Shown: piece by piece, positions 7,574 through 17,430 of the stretch | How the letters are laid out: each line of letters begins with the position of its first letter | Numbering within the stretch: position 1 is the first letter of the stretch | Source of the DNA: Caldalkalibacillus uzonensis | GTDB lineage: Bacteria > Bacillota > Bacilli > Caldalkalibacillales > Caldalkalibacillaceae | Assembly: GCF_030814135.1 (NCBI RefSeq) | Contig: NZ_JAUSUQ010000002.1 | Location: forward strand, 186,001-250,000 | Length of the DNA stretch: 64,000 bases | Direction of reading: 5' to 3' | The notes under the pieces: generated by a model | The model's database searches: none | Told to the model about the DNA's origin: nothing | Seen by the model: only the letters and a program-made list of their open reading frames with translations | Made by a program: the position numbers and the translations under genes

Positions 7574-9578
7574 ACACGCCTGCAGGCAGCGGTACACGAA
7601 TGAAAGCGCCAAAAACCAGATAAAGAACAAGAGTAAACGAGGCAGAGACAACCATAATCCTTAGAGAGTTGGCCTTTCTATTTTTATTTTTGCGCAGATA
7701 AACAAACAGCGGGACAGAGACCATTAACAACAGCACTTGCATATAAAAGCCCAGCACTGGGGTTAAGAGGCACACCAAGCTAATAAACATTGTAAATATG
7801 ACAAAAGTCAACTGATGCTGCCTGCGTGGTTTTTGCCCTACCAGTTCTGTTTGACCAGTTGTTTCCCTCATGCTTTTTGCACACTCACATCCCGCCAAAA
7901 TGAATAACGCCAAAAGTGTCATCATAGGCAATAGGGACAATTCTTTGGGCAAACGGATCACATACAAGAGACTAACCAGGATCAATATCAGAGCAACAGC
8001 CCATCCTATTCCCCTTCCCCGCCGCAAGCTTCTTTTGGCCGTCTCAACCGTCCAGGATACCGGAACAGCCCGGACAGCGTGGGTGACGGGCCTTTTATTT
8101 TGCCGTGCTTTCCAGACGGACAAGGCAATGGTCAGTACGATGAGGCTGATCAGAAGGACATTCCACATTCCGCTGACAAAATACAAGAAAGCCGACCCTT
8201 CCGCCCTGCCAATTTGCAAGCCTTGTAACAGGCCCACTTCGGCAATAGGGCCCAGAATAAACCCCAAGGCAATAGGGGCTGGAGAAAAGCCATATTTGGC
8301 CAGCACATACATGACCAGGCCAATGATGACCATGGCATACACATCAAAGAGGTTGTTTTGCGTGGCATAGGCCCCAATGATGCTGAAGGATAAAATGACT
8401 GGCGCCATAAAATAATGGGGAATGCGCACCAATTTACTCACTACGCCTATGGTAAGCAAGCCCAGCGCAAGCAACACCGCTTGGGCCAGAAGCATGCCAT
8501 ACAGGAACGAATAGGCTACCGGCGCGTGTTCCACAAATAAACTTTGTCCAGGCCAAATGCCGTGAATCAGCAAGCCGCCCAAAAAAATAGCCGCTGTGGG
8601 AGAGCCGGGAATACCCAAAATAAGCAAGGGAACGAGTGATCCACCCACCATGGCATTATTGGCACTTTCGGCACTGATCAAACCTTCCTTGTGCCCTGTA
8701 CCAAAGCGCTCACTGTTACGGGAAAAACGCCGGGCTTCGTTATAAGCCACCAGACTGGCCACATTGCCTCCCGCTCCGGGCAAAATGCCCACAAAGGCAC
8801 CGATGGTACTGCCAATTCCCAGTGCCTTTGGATGGCGCCACACCGCTTTGAAAGATTGCCACACAGAAGACGGCCCCGTTTTCACCTTATCCTTTACTTG
8901 TTCCCCATACCTTATCAATCCTTCAATCAGACGTAGTGCTTGGGGAAAAGCAAACAACCCAATGAGCATGGTCACCACATGAATGCCCCCCACAAGTGCA
9001 TCCATACCAAATGTAAAACGGGGTGTTCCGGTAAACACACTGATCCCGATCAAGGATAGCAAAATCCCAATCCCTCCGCCGATTAATCCCTTGCTCAGGG
9101 AGCCTGGAGAGATGGCTGCAATCACCGTAATACCAAACACGGCTAGCCAAAAACTTTGTGTCGGCCCAAACTGCAAAGAAAATACAGCCAGTTTAGGTGC
9201 AAACAAGAGGAGCAACACCATCCCAAACATCCCGCCAATGGCAGAAGAGATGGTAGCCAGCTCTAAAGCTTGCCTGGCCTTGCCAGCTTTGGCCAGCGGA
9301 TAACCGTCCAAGGTAGTGGCAATGGAAGCCGGTGCACCTGGAACATTAAACAAAATGGAAGGGATGGCCCCGCCATAGACACTGCCGCAATAAATGCCTC
9401 CCAAAAGCAGCAAGCCATAAGCAGGCGGCAGAGAAAACGTAAACGGGATACACAAGGCAACCCCCATTGTCGGGGTTAAACCGGGCAAAGCCCCAACTAA
9501 TATCCCCAACAAGACACCCAGTCCAAGGATGAGGATAGATTCCACTTCCAGAATGTACAGGAGATACTCCATTGTCAC
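7560..9578 (-). CDS. Fused TctA-TctB tripartite tricarboxylate transporter permease
   Basis: About 672 residues. Residues 1-500 are the large TctA permease (GVLLGILVGALPGLTPTMGVALCIPFTF, GGIYCGSVYGGAIPSILFNVPGAP, GILPGAGGNVASLVAYNEAR, ESANNAMVGGSLVPLLILGIPGSP). Beyond residue 500 follow four more helices (from RGIGWAVALILILVSLLYVI to the C-terminus) in the position and style of the small TctB subunit (DUF1468), so this looks like an A-B fusion; stand-alone TctA is about 500 residues. GTG 9578 is preferred since AGAGG lies 6 bases upstream; ATG 9572 is possible. It is last in an operon after an MFS gene and a 92-residue protein. Confidence 0.85.
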   Translation of the reverse strand: MTMEYLLYILEVESILILGLGVLLGILVGALPGLTPTMGVALCIPFTFSLPPAYGLLLLGGIYCGSVYGGAIPSILFNVPGAPASIATTLDGYPLAKAGKARQALELATISSAIGGMFGMVLLLLFAPKLAVFSLQFGPTQSFWLAVFGITVIAAISPGSLSKGLIGGGIGILLSLIGISVFTGTPRFTFGMDALVGGIHVVTMLIGLFAFPQALRLIEGLIRYGEQVKDKVKTGPSSVWQSFKAVWRHPKALGIGSTIGAFVGILPGAGGNVASLVAYNEARRFSRNSERFGTGHKEGLISAESANNAMVGGSLVPLLILGIPGSPTAAIFLGGLLIHGIWPGQSLFVEHAPVAYSFLYGMLLAQAVLLALGLLTIGVVSKLVRIPHYFMAPVILSFSIIGAYATQNNLFDVYAMVIIGLVMYVLAKYGFSPAPIALGFILGPIAEVGLLQGLQIGRAEGSAFLYFVSGMWNVLLISLIVLTIALSVWKARQNKRPVTHAVRAVPVSWTVETAKRSLRRGRGIGWAVALILILVSLLYVIRLPKELSLLPMMTLLALFILAGCECAKSMRETTGQTELVGQKPRRQHQLTFVIFTMFISLVCLLTPVLGFYMQVLLLMVSVPLFVYLRKNKNRKANSLRIMVVSASFTLVLYLVFGAFIRVPLPAGVFSGW

Positions 9579-9641
9579 CAATCGCCTCTTTCTGTATCAT
9601 TCTGGAATAAAGTATTCCGTCATACCGGGAAAGGTGCCTAT

Positions 9642-9920
9642 TCATTGCTCACTTTCTTCCAAGTTAATTTCTTTTCCCCCAACAAATAAAGTCACATATA
9701 CATCCAAATCGGGCTTGAGTTTGGACATTCCTTTAATATACGGTTTAATGACATCTTTAAAGTCTTCCCTAACCCCTTCGGTTTGGCATTGTCCCAACAC
9801 ATACATTTTCTTCTCATCAACAACAAAGGTCAAATACCCCACTGCTTCATTTTTGTGATTGACCACATTTAAGATGTGGACATCTTCCTTAACCAGCTCC
9901 GGTGAAAGGTAAATTTCCAT
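9642..9920 (-). CDS. Conserved-looking 92-residue hypothetical protein
   Basis: A 92-residue soluble protein rich in charged residues (LVKEDVHILNVVNHKNEAVGYLTFVVDEK near the N-terminus, VTLFVGGKEINLEESEQ at the end). Start ATG 9920 has an AAAGGAGAAAAA-type ribosome site upstream. It is 22 bp after the MFS gene and 64 bp before the TctA-TctB gene, so all three are probably cotranscribed. No membrane segment, metal motif or family recognised. Confidence 0.7.
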   Translation of the reverse strand: MEIYLSPELVKEDVHILNVVNHKNEAVGYLTFVVDEKKMYVLGQCQTEGVREDFKDVIKPYIKGMSKLKPDLDVYVTLFVGGKEINLEESEQ

Positions 9921-9942
9921 AGCGTTTTTTCTCCTTTCGCCC

Positions 9943-11196
9943 TTACTCTACAGGCTGCATTTTTTTAAACAATGAGTCCTTGGTTTCCCCAGCGGGATCT
10001 GGGGCTGCCACGCGGACCGTAAGTAAAATCAGCAAGGCTGTCAACAAAGTCAAACCAGCTGTTGTCAAAAACATGCCTGTCCGTGACCAGCCCATTAACC
10101 ATCCGAAAACAGGGGGACCTGAAGCAACCCCCAGAAAGCGGACGGATCCGTACAATGAAGTGACGAATCCCCGTCGGGCCTTACCTACCGCACCGGTAAT
10201 AAAGCTGTTGAGACAAGGCAAGACCAGTCCCGTGCCCACACTGGAGAGCAGCAAAATCCCGATAAAGGCATACAAATTGGTAAAAAAAACGAGCAAGGCA
10301 AAGGATATCGTCATCAAGACAAGTCCGGCCACAATCAAATTTTTCATGAGCTGCTGGTTTTTCTTAATCAAACTTCCGGTGATATACGCCGTGGTTAGCA
10401 TAACTAAAAGCGGAATGGCCAATACGCCTCCTTTTAACACCCCATTAACCTGATACGTCTTTTCCAATACATCGGATAAGTAAAAGAGAATACCGAACAA
10501 AGTAAACAAACAGACAGCCCCGGCCAGGTAGGCACTGAGCAGCCAGCGTCCCTCATGTTTAAAGATGGTGAGCAATCCTTTCAGATACTGACCGAAGGGA
10601 AGGGCCGCAGCCTTTTTGGCCTGTTCTTGCACAAAAATCCAGGTTAAGACCAGGGAGATTAAGCCGAATGCAGGATAGGCAAAAAAAACGGCATACCAGA
10701 AGATAAGCGCCAACGACGCGCCCAGGATGGGGGAAATAACTTTTCCAAAAGCATTGGAAGCCTCAACTAAACCCAATACTTTGCTTTCCTGCCCTCCTTT
10801 AAACAAATCCCCTGTCAAGGCCATAGCAATCGGCGTGGTTCCTGCTGCGCCAATGCCCTGCATAATCCGTCCGGCCAAAATCCAGGTGTAAGCTTGCTCC
10901 GAAAACAACACTGGGGCCATTCCAGCCACAACGCCTCCCAAGGCATACAAAATTAAAGCAGGAATAATGACTGCTTTGCGCGAAAAATAATCAGACAAAT
11001 ATCCAAAAAAGGGGATGAAGATGGCTCCCGCTACGGAAAATACCGTAATGGTCAGGCTCACTTCAAATTGGGTGAGATCTAATGCTGAACGCATCTGTGG
11101 TAAAATAGGTATTAACATGGAATTGCCAAGGGTCATGATCATTGGAATGGATGCAATGGCCAAGGTGGTCCATCCAGTCGGTTTTTGCTTAGCCAA
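9943..11196 (-). CDS. MFS drug/siderophore-type exporter
   Basis: A 417-residue, 12-helix major facilitator. Motif A appears as [15 protein letters not shown] after helix 2, and the helix-5 stretch [25 protein letters not shown] is typical of drug:proton antiporters such as the YfmO/bacillibactin-exporter group. The only in-frame start near the N-terminus is TTG 11196, with GGGAGG about 12 bases upstream. It is divergent from the DUF485/SSS pair (about 107 bp apart) and leads the operon that ends with TctA-TctB. The substrate is unknown. Confidence 0.85.
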   Translation of the reverse strand: MAKQKPTGWTTLAIASIPMIMTLGNSMLIPILPQMRSALDLTQFEVSLTITVFSVAGAIFIPFFGYLSDYFSRKAVIIPALILYALGGVVAGMAPVLFSEQAYTWILAGRIMQGIGAAGTTPIAMALTGDLFKGGQESKVLGLVEASNAFGKVISPILGASLALIFWYAVFFAYPAFGLISLVLTWIFVQEQAKKAAALPFGQYLKGLLTIFKHEGRWLLSAYLAGAVCLFTLFGILFYLSDVLEKTYQVNGVLKGGVLAIPLLVMLTTAYITGSLIKKNQQLMKNLIVAGLVLMTISFALLVFFTNLYAFIGILLLSSVGTGLVLPCLNSFITGAVGKARRGFVTSLYGSVRFLGVASGPPVFGWLMGWSRTGMFLTTAGLTLLTALLILLTVRVAAPDPAGETKDSLFKKMQPVE

Positions 11197-11303
11197 AAGA
11201 GGATGCTCCTCCCTGTATCATTGTTAGACCTCCATATTTTTCGCTAAGACCATGATCCCTATTCGTCAGGTGGGGATTGTTCACTTGAAGGGGGTTATGC
11301 GGT

Positions 11304-11537
11304 GTGATTGAACAGAAAAAACGGTGGCAAATAGGCTTAACCTTATTTTTCTTTTTCTATTTTATCTCCCTGCCCATGTTAACCTCCCTGGCCCCGACCG
11401 TGATGAACATCACGGTTGTGGGACCACTGACCCTGGCCTGGCTCTTGGCTTTATCCCAATTTATTATGATTGGGAGCGTGGCTGTTGTGTATTACTGCCT
11501 GATGAAACGTTTGGAAAGAGAAGTGGATCGCCCATGA
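11304..11537 (+). CDS. DUF485-like small membrane partner of SSS symporter
   Basis: A 77-residue protein with two hydrophobic helices (LTLFFFFYFISLPMLTSL and LAWLLALSQFIMIGSVAVVYY), placed like the YjcH/DUF485 partner of acetate permease ActP. GTG 11304 follows AAGGGGG at 11288-11294. Its stop overlaps the start of the next gene (ATGA), which indicates translational coupling with the symporter. Confidence 0.8.
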   Translation: MIEQKKRWQIGLTLFFFFYFISLPMLTSLAPTVMNITVVGPLTLAWLLALSQFIMIGSVAVVYYCLMKRLEREVDRP

Positions 11538-13066
11538 CGCTAAGTACCTTTGTCTTTTTCCTGGCCATTATTGTTGGCACACTGCTCATTACCTATTGGG
11601 CTGCCAGGCAGACATCGTCCACCCATGACTATTACGCAGCAGGCGGTCAGTTAACCGGGGTGCAAAACGGGCTGGCTATCGCCGGTGATTATATCAGTGC
11701 CGCCTCCTTTCTGGGCATCTCAGGTGCCATTGCTTTATACGGCTTTGACGGATTTTTTTATTCCCTTGGTTTTTTAGTTTCTTACCTTGTCTTGCTCATC
11801 TTAATCGCAGAACCGATCCGTCATCTGGGGAAATTTACATTGGGAGACGTGATTGCTGCCCGGTTTCCAGAGCCGTCTTTACGGGCCTTAACAGCCATGA
11901 ACACCTTATTTATCTCCATCCTGTACATGGTGGCCCAACTGGTGGCGGCTGGTGCCCTCCTGCAACTGCTCCTGGGCCTCGAATACACTTCTGCTGTGAT
12001 TATTGTGGGCGTGCTGATGACCATCTACGTGGTCTTCGGCGGTATGATGGCCACCTCTTGGGTGCAAATTGTAAAAACTGTTTTGCTTGTTACCGGAACT
12101 TTGATGTTCTGTCTTATTATTTTGTCCCGCTTTGAGTGGGACATGCTGAGGATGTTCATCCTGGTGACAGAGGCCACCCCGCTGGGAGAGCAATTTCTGC
12201 ACCCGGGGAATATGTTTACCGATCCCATTGACATGCTCTCCTTAAATCTCGCTTTAATCTTCGGTACCGCTGGCTTGCCTCATATTTTGATCCGCTGTTT
12301 AACTGTTAAAGACGCCCCTGCTGTGCGCCAATCTGTCATTTCAGCCACGTTGGTGATGGGCTGCTTTTATTTGATGACCATTGTACTGGGATTGGGTGCT
12401 GTCCTGGTGGTTGGCTATGAACAACTGGTCAGCATTGATCCTTCGGGCAATATGGCCGCACCCTTGTTGGCCTATGCCTTAGGCGGCGATTTCCTGATGG
12501 CCTTTATTGCGGCCATTGCCTTTGCCACCATCCTGGCTGTGGTGTGCGGCGTGGTCATTGCTGCTTCAACGGCGTTTGCCCATGATTTTTACCGGCATGT
12601 CTTGTGCAAGGGGTATGCAACCGAACAAACACAAATGTGGGTGGCCAAATGTGCCGCCATCGGCGTGGCCACCCTCTCTATTGTGCTATCAATTGGCTTG
12701 CAAAGTCTAAATGTGGCTGTTATCGTCTCACTCATTTTTTGCATCGCTGCTTCGGTTAACTTTCCCGTGTTGCTGCTAACCATTTTTTGGCGTAAATTTA
12801 CGGTCGTTGGTGCTGTTAGCGCTATTGTTACCGGGCTGATCTCTTCCGTAGGACTGATGCTGTTAAGTCCCAATTTTAGTGACCTCTATGGCGGACTAGG
12901 CAGCAGAAGTTTGATGCCCCTGAACAACCCGGGGATTATAACCATCCCGTTAAGCTTTGTTGCTGCCTATATGGGTTCTAAACTGTCACCCCATTTGGCT
13001 GATGAGGACCGTTTTGAATCGATCGCTTATCTGGCCCAAACCGGTGTCAAACAGAATCGTTCTTAA
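11534..13066 (+). CDS. ActP-like cation/carboxylate symporter (SSS family)
   Basis: A 510-residue sodium:solute symporter with about 13 helices. Signatures include DYYAAGGQLTGVQNGLAIAGDYISAASFLG, GKFTLGDVIAARF and LAVVCGVVIAASTAFAHDFY, which place it near ActP-type acetate permeases. It starts at ATG 11534, overlapping the DUF485 gene by 4 bp. It is the second SSS system in this window and differs from the first (1526-3187) by its DUF485 rather than DUF4212 partner and by lacking the EF-hand-like insertion. The 3' end overlaps the convergent EamA gene by 20 bp. Confidence 0.9.
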   Translation: MTLSTFVFFLAIIVGTLLITYWAARQTSSTHDYYAAGGQLTGVQNGLAIAGDYISAASFLGISGAIALYGFDGFFYSLGFLVSYLVLLILIAEPIRHLGKFTLGDVIAARFPEPSLRALTAMNTLFISILYMVAQLVAAGALLQLLLGLEYTSAVIIVGVLMTIYVVFGGMMATSWVQIVKTVLLVTGTLMFCLIILSRFEWDMLRMFILVTEATPLGEQFLHPGNMFTDPIDMLSLNLALIFGTAGLPHILIRCLTVKDAPAVRQSVISATLVMGCFYLMTIVLGLGAVLVVGYEQLVSIDPSGNMAAPLLAYALGGDFLMAFIAAIAFATILAVVCGVVIAASTAFAHDFYRHVLCKGYATEQTQMWVAKCAAIGVATLSIVLSIGLQSLNVAVIVSLIFCIAASVNFPVLLLTIFWRKFTVVGAVSAIVTGLISSVGLMLLSPNFSDLYGGLGSRSLMPLNNPGIITIPLSFVAAYMGSKLSPHLADEDRFESIAYLAQTGVKQNRS

Positions 13067-14057
13067 CCCCATGATTCTCACCGTGTAGGGAAGCCTGATC
13101 CTTAAAGTACAGCGAGTCCTTGTTCCGTCCCGGCGCCGACAGGCTTACGAGCTTTAATTTTTCATCCACATAGCCGGTACCCAATAAAACACCTGCTACA
13201 ATAAAAATAAAGCCAAACAGTTGACTGGCAAAAATGGGCTCGCCTAGAAACAGAAAAGCGCTGATCAAAGCAAAAAAAGGCACCAAATTGTTAAAAATCG
13301 CTGCCTGACCAGCCCCGATTTTGTCAATCGCTGCATTAAATAACATGTGGCCCAGACCGGTGGCAATAATGGCCGAGGCAAAAAAGATCAGCCAAATCCA
13401 CCATGATCCTTGGTTGAAGGTGCTCAAGCCTTGCGGTTCCACCCAGAAGCTTAAGGCCAATAACATCACAGAACCCACTAATAACATGACAGCTGTCATT
13501 TCCTTGGCCGAGAGGGTGGCCGTCACTTTTTTGATTAAAATAAAGCTGAACGCCTGGGAGACCATCGCCAGCAAAACCAACAGATCTCCAGTGGCAATCG
13601 AGCCCATCCCGCCATTGTTGTGCAACACCACGCAGGCCACCCCAATAAATCCGCAAACAATACCTAACAGCCTCAACAAGGTTAACCGGTCGTGCAGAAA
13701 GATCATGGCCAGAACAGATGTGGTCAGGGGAAGCAATCCCAAAATAAGGGCAGCATTGGAGGCGGAAGTTTGGGCCAATCCCACAGCAAGGAGCGCATGA
13801 TGGACCACAACCCCCAGTACAGTGGCCAGCAAGGTATAACCCCATTCCTTGTGGTTTAACCGACGTAACTCTTTAAGAAAATAGAGCACTATCACTAAGG
13901 AAACGCCAGCCACAAAAATGCGCCCAGCCTGCATCGTGACCGGAGCAAAGGTTTCCACCAATAGCTTGAGGCCCACAACATTAAGTCCCCAAATCAGCAT
14001 CACCACAACTAAAAAAACGTATGTGAACACCCGTGACAGTGTAATCCCTTCTTTCAC
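13047..14057 (-). CDS. EamA/DMT-family exporter (second of pair)
   Basis: A 336-residue drug/metabolite transporter with ten helices in two EamA repeats; the repeat starts near LMLIWGLNVVGLKLLVETFAPVTMQAGR and again near GDLLVLLAMVSQAFSFILIKKV. The polar C-terminal tail (about 40 residues) is longer than usual. GTG 14057 overlaps the stop of the upstream EamA gene (GTGA), so the two are coupled. Probable role is efflux of amino acids or metabolites; the substrate is not visible. Confidence 0.87.
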   Translation of the reverse strand: MKEGITLSRVFTYVFLVVVMLIWGLNVVGLKLLVETFAPVTMQAGRIFVAGVSLVIVLYFLKELRRLNHKEWGYTLLATVLGVVVHHALLAVGLAQTSASNAALILGLLPLTTSVLAMIFLHDRLTLLRLLGIVCGFIGVACVVLHNNGGMGSIATGDLLVLLAMVSQAFSFILIKKVTATLSAKEMTAVMLLVGSVMLLALSFWVEPQGLSTFNQGSWWIWLIFFASAIIATGLGHMLFNAAIDKIGAGQAAIFNNLVPFFALISAFLFLGEPIFASQLFGFIFIVAGVLLGTGYVDEKLKLVSLSAPGRNKDSLYFKDQASLHGENHGVKNDSV

Positions 14058-14968
14058 TTATAGTTTGAGACGATAAGCACCCCGCCAATGATAAAGATGG
14101 CACCAATCAATTGCACCAGCGTATAGGTTTCACCAATCAACACGGCAAAGATCCCAGCAAAAACAACAATAAGATGCAAATAATTGGACGCCCGGCTGGG
14201 ACCGACACGGATGACGCCTTCATTCCAGCAGGTGAAGGCGACCAGTGTCGGGAAAATGGAAATATACACAATCCCCAGCCACATGTCAAAGGTGAGTGAT
14301 CCCCACTGAAAAGGGGAGCGAAGTGTTTCCCACACATAGAAGGGACTCAAGATCAAAAGTCCAATGACCATCGTCACCATAAAGGTGGCCTGTTTGGGCA
14401 AATCAGCACCCCATTTTTTCATTAACACGGAATAGATGGACCAGGACAAAACCGCCGCTAAAACAAATAAATCGCCCATGTTAAACTCCAAGGACACAAG
14501 GCGTTCCAACTGCCCACCGGAAATCACCCACACCACGCCAGCAAAAGAGAGCACAACACCAACATATTGCCATGCTGACAGACGGTCCCGCAGAAACAAG
14601 ACAGACAGCAAGACAATGAGAAGCGGTGCCGTTGAATTAACCAGTGTGGCATTGATCGATGTGGTATACTGCAGGGCGATGTACAACAGGGTATTAAACC
14701 CAGCAATGCCTGTCAAAGACAGACAGAACATCAGCAGCCAATGCTGCTGGAACAACCGGTAATGCCGCCTGAGCTCTCGCCAGGCAAACGGCAAGAAAAT
14801 CATAAAGGCCAGCAGCCAGCGGACCATAGAAAAATGAAAAGGAGGGACGGTCTGTACGATGACCCGTCCCAACACAAAATTGCTGCCCCAAAATAGCGGG
14901 GCCAAAACCAGCAGCACATAAGGATGATGTTCCAAATAGGCAACAGATTGGCGGACTACCTGTCTCAT
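14054..14968 (-). CDS. EamA/DMT-family exporter (first of pair)
   Basis: A 304-residue ten-helix DMT transporter: APLFWGSNFVLGRVIVQTVPPFHFSMVRW in repeat one and FNMGDLFVLAAVLSWSIYSVLMKKW opening repeat two. It is translationally coupled to a second EamA gene, an arrangement compatible with a heteromeric pair, though full-length EamA proteins usually act alone or as homodimers. It follows the YciI gene by 6 bp. Confidence 0.88.
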   Translation of the reverse strand: MRQVVRQSVAYLEHHPYVLLVLAPLFWGSNFVLGRVIVQTVPPFHFSMVRWLLAFMIFLPFAWRELRRHYRLFQQHWLLMFCLSLTGIAGFNTLLYIALQYTTSINATLVNSTAPLLIVLLSVLFLRDRLSAWQYVGVVLSFAGVVWVISGGQLERLVSLEFNMGDLFVLAAVLSWSIYSVLMKKWGADLPKQATFMVTMVIGLLILSPFYVWETLRSPFQWGSLTFDMWLGIVYISIFPTLVAFTCWNEGVIRVGPSRASNYLHLIVVFAGIFAVLIGETYTLVQLIGAIFIIGGVLIVSNYK

Positions 14969-14974
14969 CGTGCC

Positions 14975-15253
14975 TCAGTCCTTGGGAAACACGTCGCTGA
15001 TCATATCCCATTCATGAATTTCACAATCCCGGGCACCGTGAAGTACGTACGGGTCGTTTTCCGCATAGCTTTTCGCTTCCTCTAATGACGCTGCTTTGTA
15101 GATGACCAATCCTCCGGCACCATCGGTAAAGCGGCCCATGGCTATGATTTTACCCTCTTCTCTTAATTTTTGCAGATAAGCCAAATGTTCAGGGCGGTAA
15201 GTTTGGCTTTTTTCTTGATCTTTCATCGGCAAAAAGACAGCAAAATATTTCAT
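14975..15253 (-). CDS. YciI-family protein
   Basis: A 92-residue protein of the YciI family (dimeric ferredoxin-like fold): MKYFAVFLPMKDQEKSQTYR, HLAYLQKLREEGKIIAMGRF with GGLVIY, and the C-terminal NDPYVLHGARDCEIHEWD. The conserved His-Asp pair of the family is visible (HLAYLQ and NDPY). ATG 15253 has AAGGAG 11 bases upstream; GTG 15265 would overlap it. It sits between a beta-hydroxyacid dehydrogenase and two exporters. The enzymatic role of most YciI proteins is unknown. Confidence 0.85.
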   Translation of the reverse strand: MKYFAVFLPMKDQEKSQTYRPEHLAYLQKLREEGKIIAMGRFTDGAGGLVIYKAASLEEAKSYAENDPYVLHGARDCEIHEWDMISDVFPKD

Positions 15254-15268
15254 GGCAGCTTTCACTCC

Positions 15269-16150
15269 TTATGATAACAGATTATTTTTTCCCTGGATAA
15301 ATTTATACATGCTGGACATATCTTCTTTGGCATAGCCGCTCTCTTTGGCTTCCCTGAGCAGCTCATTGACCTGCTGGCCAACGGGCAAGGTGAGGCCCTT
15401 TTTCTGGGCGAGCTCTTGTACCAGATTAGTGTCCTTTTGGAGAAGCTCCAGGGCAAAACCTGGATCGTAATGATCCTTCTCAATAAATTGGGTATAGTGA
15501 CGTTCAAAAATGCGGCTTTGGGCATAACTGTTATGTAGGATGTCAAACACCTTTTGCTGATCTAACCCTACCGCTTTAGCCAAGACCAATGCTTCACTGA
15601 CAGCTTGGGTATGGATGCCCACCACAAGCTGGTTAATCAGTTTGACGGCGGAACCGGAGCCGCTTGGGCCCAAATAATAAATGTGTTGACCCATCACCTC
15701 AAGCACAGGCTTTACTTTATTAAAAACCTCTTCTTTGCCACCCACCATAATGCTTAACGTTCCCGCTTCTGCACCCCAAGGTCCCCCGCTAACAGGGGCA
15801 TCCAAAAAGTCGATCTCTTTCTCTAAAGCTGCCTCATAGATGTTCTGGCTTAGATCCGGAGATACGGTGCTGAAATCAATGGCCACCAATCCTGGATGAC
15901 CGTTGGCCAGGATACCATCTTCGCCAAAGTACACCTTTTCCACATCAGCCGGCAAAGGCAGGCAAGTCATGATCACATCCACTGTTTGGGCCAGTTCGGC
16001 CAGGGAAAGGCCCACCTTGCCTCCTGCCTGGGCAAACAGTTCTTCCTTTCCTTTGCTGCGGTTCAAACCATACACGGTGTCATACACTTTGGCCAAATTT
16101 TTGGCCATAGGCAAACCCATATTGCCTAACCCTACATACGCCAGTTTCAC
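15269..16150 (-). CDS. NAD(P)-dependent beta-hydroxyacid dehydrogenase
   Basis: A 293-residue enzyme of the 3-hydroxyisobutyrate/tartronate-semialdehyde reductase family. The N-terminal Rossmann motif reads AYVGLGNMGLPMAKNL, followed by DVIMTCLPLPADVEKVYFG, the substrate loop DAPVSGGPWGAEAGTLSIMVGG, and the catalytic-lysine helix GSGSAVKLINQLVVG. GTG 16150 is preferred because AAGGGGGG lies 6-8 bases upstream; ATG 16156 is too close. It is probably first in an operon with YciI and two EamA exporters. Its exact hydroxyacid cannot be told from sequence. Confidence 0.88.
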   Translation of the reverse strand: MKLAYVGLGNMGLPMAKNLAKVYDTVYGLNRSKGKEELFAQAGGKVGLSLAELAQTVDVIMTCLPLPADVEKVYFGEDGILANGHPGLVAIDFSTVSPDLSQNIYEAALEKEIDFLDAPVSGGPWGAEAGTLSIMVGGKEEVFNKVKPVLEVMGQHIYYLGPSGSGSAVKLINQLVVGIHTQAVSEALVLAKAVGLDQQKVFDILHNSYAQSRIFERHYTQFIEKDHYDPGFALELLQKDTNLVQELAQKKGLTLPVGQQVNELLREAKESGYAKEDMSSMYKFIQGKNNLLS

Positions 16151-16238
16151 GAGCATCCCCCCTTAAAGACAAAGTATCTTGCTGCAATTTCATCTTAAAT
16201 CTTTCGACAAAGGTTTCGTAAAATCCTTCCTGGACTTA

Positions 16239-17375
16239 CTAGATATGCAGCGCCTTTCTATTGAGCTTAAAAACAGAAATATCGTGCTTTGTTTTTCCTT
16301 TTACCGTTATTTCACTTAAGATTTCTCCTACGACACTGCTGAACTTAAATCCGTGACCAGAAAAACCGGCAGCAATCATAACATGATCATGTTCAGGGTG
16401 TTGGTCAATAATAAAATGCTCATCAGGTGTTTTCGTATAGATACAGATTTTCCCGTCAATGAGAGCGCCTGATGCATGGGGCATAAATGTTTCCAGAAAA
16501 CTTCTCAGGTCACTTTCATCACTATCATCAGCACCGAAAGTCCGGTTTATTTGATCGGGGTCAACGCTTTGGCCACCATCATGTCGACCTAGTTTTACGC
16601 CTGAACCGTCAATGCTTGGGAAACCATAATAAAGTTTATCGGGAAGTGCAAAGAAAAATGCTGGAAACCTCTTGGAATCATAAAAAGATTCATCCGCCTT
16701 AAACCACCCAAAAGCTTTGCGTACCGGTTGCAAAGGTAATTCTAACTCAGGAAGCAATTTTCCTGTCCAGGCTCCAGCAGTAACAATGAGTTTGTCACTA
16801 TGAAATGTGCCGTTATCCGTCATGACGGTCACACCGTCTTTGTACATTTTTATATCGTGGACAGCGGTATCGCACAATAAGCTGCCCTTGTTTTCCAACG
16901 TCAAATCACGATAGGCTTGTATACATTTCTCACTGTACAAAATACCTGAAGTCGTTTCCAAACAACCGACATAGTGCTCCGGAATTTGTATACCGGGCCA
17001 CCTCTTTTGCACTTCGTTCGCTTTCAAAATTTCCAGGGGCAAGTTGTACGTTTGGGCACTCTCAATCGTTTCCTTGATGAATGGGGAGAATACTTCTCCT
17101 ATACCTAATACACCTGTATTAATAAACAACTCCTGTTGACTTTCCTGTTCGAGTGCATACCATAGCTCCTGTGCTCTTAATGCCAGGGCGACATATTGTC
17201 GTCCTTCACCATATGCGTGACGTATGATTCTTGTACTGCCATGATGACTACCTTGATGATGGGGAGGATTAAAAGAATCAATGAGTAATGTTTTTATACC
17301 TTGTTTTGTTAAATAGTAACCAGCAGCTATTCCCATAGATCCTGCCCCAACAATGATGACATCGTATAATTTCAC
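16239..17375 (-). CDS. soxA: Monomeric sarcosine oxidase
   Basis: A 378-residue flavoenzyme that oxidises sarcosine (N-methylglycine) to glycine, formaldehyde and H2O2. FAD-binding GAGSMG is at 10-15, and the stretch GSHHGSTRIIRHAYGEG at 42-58 is typical. Cys311 in KICIYTKTPDEHF aligns with the covalent FAD cysteine of Bacillus monomeric sarcosine oxidase, and Lys261 in KLGRHDGG with the O2-activating lysine. The C-terminal AAGFSGHGFKFSS is also characteristic. N-methyltryptophan oxidase is the close alternative. GTG 17375 has GGGAGG 9 bases upstream. An own promoter and a structured leader precede it. Confidence 0.9.
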   Translation of the reverse strand: MKLYDVIIVGAGSMGIAAGYYLTKQGIKTLLIDSFNPPHHQGSHHGSTRIIRHAYGEGRQYVALALRAQELWYALEQESQQELFINTGVLGIGEVFSPFIKETIESAQTYNLPLEILKANEVQKRWPGIQIPEHYVGCLETTSGILYSEKCIQAYRDLTLENKGSLLCDTAVHDIKMYKDGVTVMTDNGTFHSDKLIVTAGAWTGKLLPELELPLQPVRKAFGWFKADESFYDSKRFPAFFFALPDKLYYGFPSIDGSGVKLGRHDGGQSVDPDQINRTFGADDSDESDLRSFLETFMPHASGALIDGKICIYTKTPDEHFIIDQHPEHDHVMIAAGFSGHGFKFSSVVGEILSEITVKGKTKHDISVFKLNRKALHI

Positions 17376-17430
17376 AGTTTGTGCCCTCCCTTACCAAATG
17401 AATGTAGCTGTGTCACGCTATGAGCTTCAG

